The translations under genes were made by a program, and so were the position numbers. A stretch of 64,000 nt of DNA from AR5 sp035762565. GTDB taxonomy: Bacteria; Methylomirabilota; Methylomirabilia; Rokubacteriales; CSP1-6. The stretch lies in NCBI GenBank assembly GCA_035762565.1, contig DASTOJ010000128.1, forward strand, positions 1-64,000, in the 5' to 3' direction. The notes beneath the pieces were generated by a model. The model searched no databases. It worked only from the letters and a program-made list of their open reading frames with translations, and had not been told where the DNA came from. This document shows, piece after piece, positions 59,951 through 64,000 of the stretch (positions within the stretch are counted from its first letter, which is position 1; every line of letters starts with the position of its first letter).

Positions 59951-61173
59951 GGCGTCGTGGTCGTGGCGGGCGGGTCGGCGTCGAGATCGCGGGCGCCCGA
60001 GGTGCGCTGGCGGTATTCGGCGGGGACCTCGCGGCCCGCGCTCGCGTAGGCCTGGCGGATCGCCTCGACGTTGGGGCTGAAGATGGATTTACGATTGCCG
60101 CGCGCCCACTCGTTGGAGCCGCGGGGGGCGTCGGCCGAGCCCTGGAAGCGGGGCATCACGTAGCGCGCGAACAGCTCGTAGCTCCTGAGCGTCTGCTCGC
60201 GGTTGGCCCACTCGTGAGCGCGGAAGAGTACCCCGCCGAAGCCGCCAGCGCTCAGCTCCCACAGCTTCTGGATCCCGCGCACCACCGTGTCCACCGAGCC
60301 CACCAGGGTGGTGCCCATCCTCACGCCGTCGGTGAGCGGGTCGTCGGAGCGGCCGGGCGGGCGGCCCAGCGTCTCCTCGAAGTAGGTGACCGTCTCGTGC
60401 CGCTCGGCCCGCTTGACCTGGCGCATCGCTTCCTCGTCGTCGTCGGCGACGTGCACGTTCACGACGAGCTTCCAGTTCTTCCGGTCCATGGTCTTGCCGT
60501 GCCGGGCCGCCGTCTCCTCGCCGATCCTCCACTGATTGGCCAGCGCCTCCGGGCCGCCCGGGATGCCGGCGCCGAGCGAGAGCACGCCAAGCCCGTGGCG
60601 GCCGGCCGCGATGACGCCGGCCGGCGTCATGACGCTGGCCACCGCGATCGGGAAGTGGGGCTCGGTGTAGGGCGCCAGGTGCAGGCGGGCCTGGCGCAGC
60701 TCGAACCAGTCGGTCTTCAGCGTGACCGGCTCCTCGCACCTGAGCAGGAGCATGATGGCGTCGAGCGCCTCGTCCATGCGCGGCCGCTGGGTCACCGGCT
60801 CGATGCCCAGCATGTACGCGTCGGAGACGAGCGCGCCGGGACCGCACCCGAGCATGGCGCGGCCGCGCGTCATGTGATCGAGCTGGACGAAGCGCTGGGC
60901 CACGAGGAACGGATGGTGGTAGGGAAGACTGGTGACGCCCGAGCCGAGCATGATGTGCCTCGTGCGCTGGGCGGCGGCCGCGATGAAGATCTCGGGGGAG
61001 GCGATCAGCTCCCAGCCGGCCGAGTGGTGCTCGCCGATCCACACCTCGTCGTAGCCGAGGTCGTCGAGCCACTCGATCAGCTCCATGTCGCGGTCGAGCG
61101 CCAGCGTGGGGTTCTCGCCCAGCCGGTGGAAGGGTGCCAGGAAGATGCCGAACTTCATTCCCTTGTGGGCCAT
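59947..61173 (-). CDS. LLM-class flavin monooxygenase (limonene monooxygenase-like)
   Basis: A 408-residue luciferase-like enzyme. It reads GIFLAPFHRLGENPTLALDR, EVWIGEHHSAGWELIASPEI, LGSGVTSLPYHHPFLVAQRF, LDHMTRGRAMLGCGPG, the pattern of LimB and other FMN-dependent monooxygenases. It overlaps the MetE-like gene and follows an SDR gene by 22 bases, so the three form one operon. Substrate unknown. Confidence 0.87.
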   Translation of the reverse strand: MAHKGMKFGIFLAPFHRLGENPTLALDRDMELIEWLDDLGYDEVWIGEHHSAGWELIASPEIFIAAAAQRTRHIMLGSGVTSLPYHHPFLVAQRFVQLDHMTRGRAMLGCGPGALVSDAYMLGIEPVTQRPRMDEALDAIMLLLRCEEPVTLKTDWFELRQARLHLAPYTEPHFPIAVASVMTPAGVIAAGRHGLGVLSLGAGIPGGPEALANQWRIGEETAARHGKTMDRKNWKLVVNVHVADDDEEAMRQVKRAERHETVTYFEETLGRPPGRSDDPLTDGVRMGTTLVGSVDTVVRGIQKLWELSAGGFGGVLFRAHEWANREQTLRSYELFARYVMPRFQGSADAPRGSNEWARGNRKSIFSPNVEAIRQAYASAGREVPAEYRQRTSGARDLDADPPATTTTP

Positions 61174-61195
61174 GGGGTCTCCGGTGAGGGTCGGT

Positions 61196-61978
61196 TCAGC
61201 CGGCCGGCTCGCCCGCGTTGACCGCGAGCACCTGGCCGGAGATGTTGCGGGCCGCCGGGCTGCACAGGAAGGCGGCCGCCGCCGAGATGTCGTCGGCCGT
61301 GGCCATCCGCTTGAGCGGGGAGCGCTCGAGCATCGCCTTGCGCATCGCCTCGGGCGTGACGCCGCGCACGCGGGCCTGGCCCGCGATGACGCTGTCGATA
61401 CGGTCGCCCTCGATGGCGCCGGGGGCCACGCAGTTGACGGTGATGTTGTGCGGGGCCAGCTCCAGCGCCATGCCGTAGGTCATGCCGACCTGGCCGGCCT
61501 TGGCCGAGCAGTAGCCGATGCGGTAGGGCAGGCCGCGCCGGCCCGCCCCCGAGGAGATGTTCACGATGGCGCCGCCGCCGGCCTTGATCATCTCGGGCAC
61601 GGCGAAGCGGATGCACATGTAGGAGGAGGTCAGGCAGGAGTTGAGCGTGTAGAACCAGTCCTCCTCGGTGTACTCCTGCACGGGCTTGGTGGGGCCGCCG
61701 TCGCCGGCGTTGTTGACCAGCGTGTCGATCCTGCCGAACGCCTTCACGCCGTCGGCCACGATCCGCCTGACGTCGGCCTCCCGCGCGGCGTCGCCGGTCA
61801 CCGCGATCGCCCGGCCGCCCGCCTTCGTGACGAGCGCCGCGGTCTCCTGCACCAGCTCCCCCGAGCGGGCGGCGCAGACCACGGCCGCACCCTCCCGCGC
61901 GAACAGCGCGCTCATGACCCGTCCGATGCCCTTGCTGGCCCCCGTGATCACCGCGACCTTGCCGTCGAGGATGCCCAT
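61196..61978 (-). CDS. SDR family oxidoreductase
   Basis: A 260-residue classical SDR with TGASKGIG, NNAG, catalytic Ser in VNISSGAG and YCSAK. The ending AARNISGQVLAVNAG is typical. AAGGA precedes the ATG. It is first in the SDR-LLM-MetE-like operon and points divergently from an SDR remnant. Confidence 0.88.
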   Translation of the reverse strand: MGILDGKVAVITGASKGIGRVMSALFAREGAAVVCAARSGELVQETAALVTKAGGRAIAVTGDAAREADVRRIVADGVKAFGRIDTLVNNAGDGGPTKPVQEYTEEDWFYTLNSCLTSSYMCIRFAVPEMIKAGGGAIVNISSGAGRRGLPYRIGYCSAKAGQVGMTYGMALELAPHNITVNCVAPGAIEGDRIDSVIAGQARVRGVTPEAMRKAMLERSPLKRMATADDISAAAAFLCSPAARNISGQVLAVNAGEPAG

Positions 61979-62067
61979 GCGCCGTCCTTGCTCCCCACGC
62001 CGGGTGGGGGACCTATCCTATCGCGAATGCTTGACAGCGTCGCGCGGTGCTGCAACGCTCCCCGGTC

Positions 62068-62659
62068 ATGGGACGGACGACCTTCGATTTCTCGGGGCAG
62101 GTGGTGGTGGTCACCGGCGGCGCGCGCGGGATCGGGCGCGGCGCGGCCGAGGCGTTCGCCGCGGCGCACGCGCGGGTGTACGTCGTGGACGTCGATGAGA
62201 AAGCGGGAGAGACCGCGGCCGCCGCGATCCGGGAAGCCGGCGGCAAGGGCGCGTTCGTCGCCTGCGACGCCACCGACGGCGTGCAGGTCCGCGCGGCGTT
62301 CGAGCGGATCCTCGGCGAGACGGGCCGCCTCGACGTCCTCGTCAACTGCGCCGGGGGGTTCTGGAAGCAGCTGTCGGTGGAGGACACGCCCGAGGAGGAG
62401 TGGGACCGCATCGTCGACCTCAACCCTGGACCGGCACGGCGTGACGGCCAACGCCGTCGCCCCCGGGACGACCGCCAGCGAGCGGGTCGTGGCCGTGCGC
62501 GGCCTCGAGCAGCTGGAGGCGATCGGCAAGGACTCGGCGCTCGGCCGCATCGCCGAGGTCTCCGACATCGTCGGGTCGATCCTGTTCCTCGCCTCGCCCG
62601 AGGGCGGTTACCTGACCGGGCAGACGATCTCGGTCAACGGCGGCCGCGTGATGGTGTGA
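62068..62659 (+). pseudogene. Internally deleted SDR gene
   Basis: From ATG 62068 an SDR N-terminus with TGGARGIG and LVNCAGG runs to EEWDRIVDLN. At about 62424-62426 the frame shifts and continues as LDRHGVTANAVAPGTTASER, EVSDIVGSILFLASPEGGYL and TGQTISVNGGR. The roughly 60 residues carrying the Ser-Tyr-Lys active site are missing. Non-functional. Confidence 0.75.
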
Positions 62660-62678
62660 CGTCCAGGAGGAGCCAGCC

Positions 62679-63146
62679 ATGAGTGCTGTCGCCGACAGGG
62701 AATCGCTGATCCAGAATCTCGACCGCGTGGTCAACGACGTGCTCGGGTACTTCGCCGGGCCGGGCTGCGCCAGCACGGCGAGGGTCGACCGCTGGCAGGC
62801 CCGCGACGTCCTGCAGCACTTCCTCTACTTCCACGATGCCACCGCGTGGGGGATCCAGTCGGCCGCGACGGGCGGGCCGATGTGGACGCTGCCCGCCGAT
62901 AGCGACACGATCAACGAGGTGTGCCGGCGCCTGCACGAGCACGAGAGCGTGGACGAGCTGATCGGCCAGCTGCGGCTGGCCCACGCGCGCCTGACCCGCG
63001 CGGCCCGCGGCGCGCCCGACCTGGACCAGCCGTGCTTCCGCCGCGCCAACGGCGAGACCATGACCGGCCGCCAGCGCCTGGAGCTGCTCGCCAGGCACTG
63101 GGCCGAGCACGTGCAGGAGCTGCAGGCGGCCGAGGCCGGGCGCTGA
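62679..63146 (+). CDS. DinB/maleylpyruvate isomerase-like four-helix protein
   Basis: A 155-residue four-helix-bundle protein. Metal-site histidines are likely in VLQHFLYFHDATAW and ARHWAEHVQEL. AGGAGG lies before the ATG. The family covers thiol-dependent S-transferases, isomerases and DinB damage-induced proteins. It lies 11 bases before an enolase-superfamily gene, so a shared catabolic step is possible. Confidence 0.7.
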   Translation: MSAVADRESLIQNLDRVVNDVLGYFAGPGCASTARVDRWQARDVLQHFLYFHDATAWGIQSAATGGPMWTLPADSDTINEVCRRLHEHESVDELIGQLRLAHARLTRAARGAPDLDQPCFRRANGETMTGRQRLELLARHWAEHVQELQAAEAGR

Positions 63147-63157
63147 CGGCCGGCGCG

Positions 63158-64000
63158 ATGCGCGTCGAGAGCGTCGAGGCGATCCCGGTCGAGATCCCGC
63201 TGCGGCGGAACTTCGGGGGCAGCACGTACGCGGTCCTCAAGCGCTCCACGATCGTCACCCGCCTGCGCACCGACGCCGGCCTCGTCAGCGAGGTGTACAA
63301 CGGCGACAACCGCGAACACGGCCGCGAGCTGGTGCGCCTGATCCACGACGTGCTGGCCCCGCGCGTGAAGGGCCTCAGCATCTCCGAGGGCGAGCGCGTC
63401 TGGGAGACGATGTTCGCGGTCAGCCACACCCAGCGGGCCCGCAAGCTCCTGATGGAGGCGATCGCGTGCGTCGACTGCGCGTTGTGGGACGTGGCCGGCA
63501 AGGCGCAGGGCCTGACCGTCTGCGAGCTGCTCGGCGGCAAGCGCCGCGCGCTGCCGATCATCTCCATCGGCGGCTACTACGTGGAGGGCAAGACGCTCGC
63601 CGACATCGGCCGCGAGATGGAGGCCTACCGGCGGGCCGGCATGGCCGGCTGCAAGTTCAAGGTCGGTGGGCTCACGCCCGAGGAGGACGCCCGGCGGGTG
63701 GAGGCCGCGCGTCGCGCGGCCGGCGACGACTTCGTCCTGGCCGTCGACGCCAACTGCGGCTGGCCGGTGGAGGAGGCGGTGCGCTTCGCGCGCCTGGTCG
63801 AGCCGCTGGGGATCGCCTGGTTCGAGGAGCCGTGCCACTGGTACGACGACGCCGCGATGATGGCCCGCGTGCGGCGGGAGACGGGCATCCCGATCACGGC
63901 CGGACAGTCGGAGATCACCAGCCACGGCGTGCGCCGGCTGCTCGATGCCGGCGCGGTCGACCTCGTCAACGTGGACGCCTCGGAGTGCGGCGGGGTCACC
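63158..64000 (+). CDS. Mandelate racemase/muconate lactonizing enzyme family (partial)
   Basis: The first 281 residues of an enolase-superfamily protein cut by the window end. The N-terminal capping domain (MRVESVEAIPVEIPLRRNFG) is complete. In the barrel, the base pair KFK (166-168), D197 (VDANCGW), E223 (FEEP) and E252 (TAGQSE) match the MR subgroup pattern. It may racemise or dehydrate a hydroxyacid. The remaining catalytic His/Asp lie beyond the window. Confidence 0.85.
   Translation, partial: MRVESVEAIPVEIPLRRNFGGSTYAVLKRSTIVTRLRTDAGLVSEVYNGDNREHGRELVRLIHDVLAPRVKGLSISEGERVWETMFAVSHTQRARKLLMEAIACVDCALWDVAGKAQGLTVCELLGGKRRALPIISIGGYYVEGKTLADIGREMEAYRRAGMAGCKFKVGGLTPEEDARRVEAARRAAGDDFVLAVDANCGWPVEEAVRFARLVEPLGIAWFEEPCHWYDDAAMMARVRRETGIPITAGQSEITSHGVRRLLDAGAVDLVNVDASECGGVT

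Overview
The window is a very GC-rich, gene-dense bacterial chromosome segment. It holds about 60 intact genes, at least seven recognisable gene remnants, no rRNA, tRNA or CRISPR array, and no transposase. GTG and TTG starts and 4-base stop/start overlaps are common. The mix of luciferase-like monooxygenases, LivFGHM-type importers, amidohydrolases, SDRs, an ABC_sub_bind tail and a CaiB tail resembles soil metagenome genomes of the Rokubacteria/Methylomirabilota or related lineages. That placement is inference from gene content; no marker gene was used.

Layout. 0-2.5 kb: an aldolase (DapA-fold)/Lin0512/VOC/SDR operon. 2.5-9.8 kb: a beta-propeller lyase-like protein, two alpha/beta hydrolases, a CPA1 antiporter, a VapBC pair, an MFS carrier and a TauD-like dioxygenase. 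9.8-13.5 kb (minus strand): LVIVD-repeat protein, methanethiol oxidase (SBP56/MtoX), SCO1-type copper chaperone and a cupin. 13.5-16.4 kb: flavin-binding split-barrel protein, aldo/keto reductase, secreted matrixin-like protease, and an AbiEii-type nucleotidyltransferase with a small partner. 16.4-25.8 kb: hydrolase and cupin, then a sugar- or hydroxyacid-type operon (Gfo/Idh/MocA, isocitrate/IPM-type dehydrogenase, class V aminotransferase, ABC importer without ATPase, amidase). 25.8-34.3 kb: SDR, cytochrome P450, a large cyclase/AAA/TPR protein, a TacAT-type pair and a membrane-anchored Pro/Ala-rich protein. 34.5-43.7 kb: amidohydrolase, YhbY, then a long minus-strand operon of hydroquinone dioxygenase (HapCD/PnpCD type) followed by a complete Liv importer, and MlaC. 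43.7-64 kb: AlkZ-like glycosylase, two luciferase-like monooxygenases, DUF222-HNH protein, AroC, exported intradiol dioxygenase, HpaB-like oxygenase, CHASE2 cyclase, a ferredoxin-Rieske fusion with its reductase, MetE-like and SDR genes, and a truncated enolase-superfamily gene at the window edge.

Two units stand out functionally. The MtoX-SCO pair points to periplasmic, copper-dependent oxidation of methanethiol. The HapCD-Liv unit points to uptake and ring cleavage of a hydroquinone-type aromatic; all four iron ligands known for PnpD are conserved with exact spacing. The HpaB-like and intradiol enzymes, P450, ferredoxin-Rieske fusion and reductase also suggest oxidative use of aromatics. 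No classical transcriptional regulator (LysR, TetR, GntR, MarR, two-component) was recognised in 64 kb, but there are two class III nucleotide cyclases, three operator-like palindromes and several start codons placed directly after a -10-like box.

The strangest pattern is in the last 20 kb. Five plus-strand genes (LLM, cyclase/kynurenine-formamidase type, vanadium haloperoxidase type, GNAT, SDR) each keep a good 5' end and a good 3' end but lack the middle. Three more loci keep only a tail or a frameshifted fragment. This is either real deletion-driven decay or an assembly artefact, and it should be resolved first.
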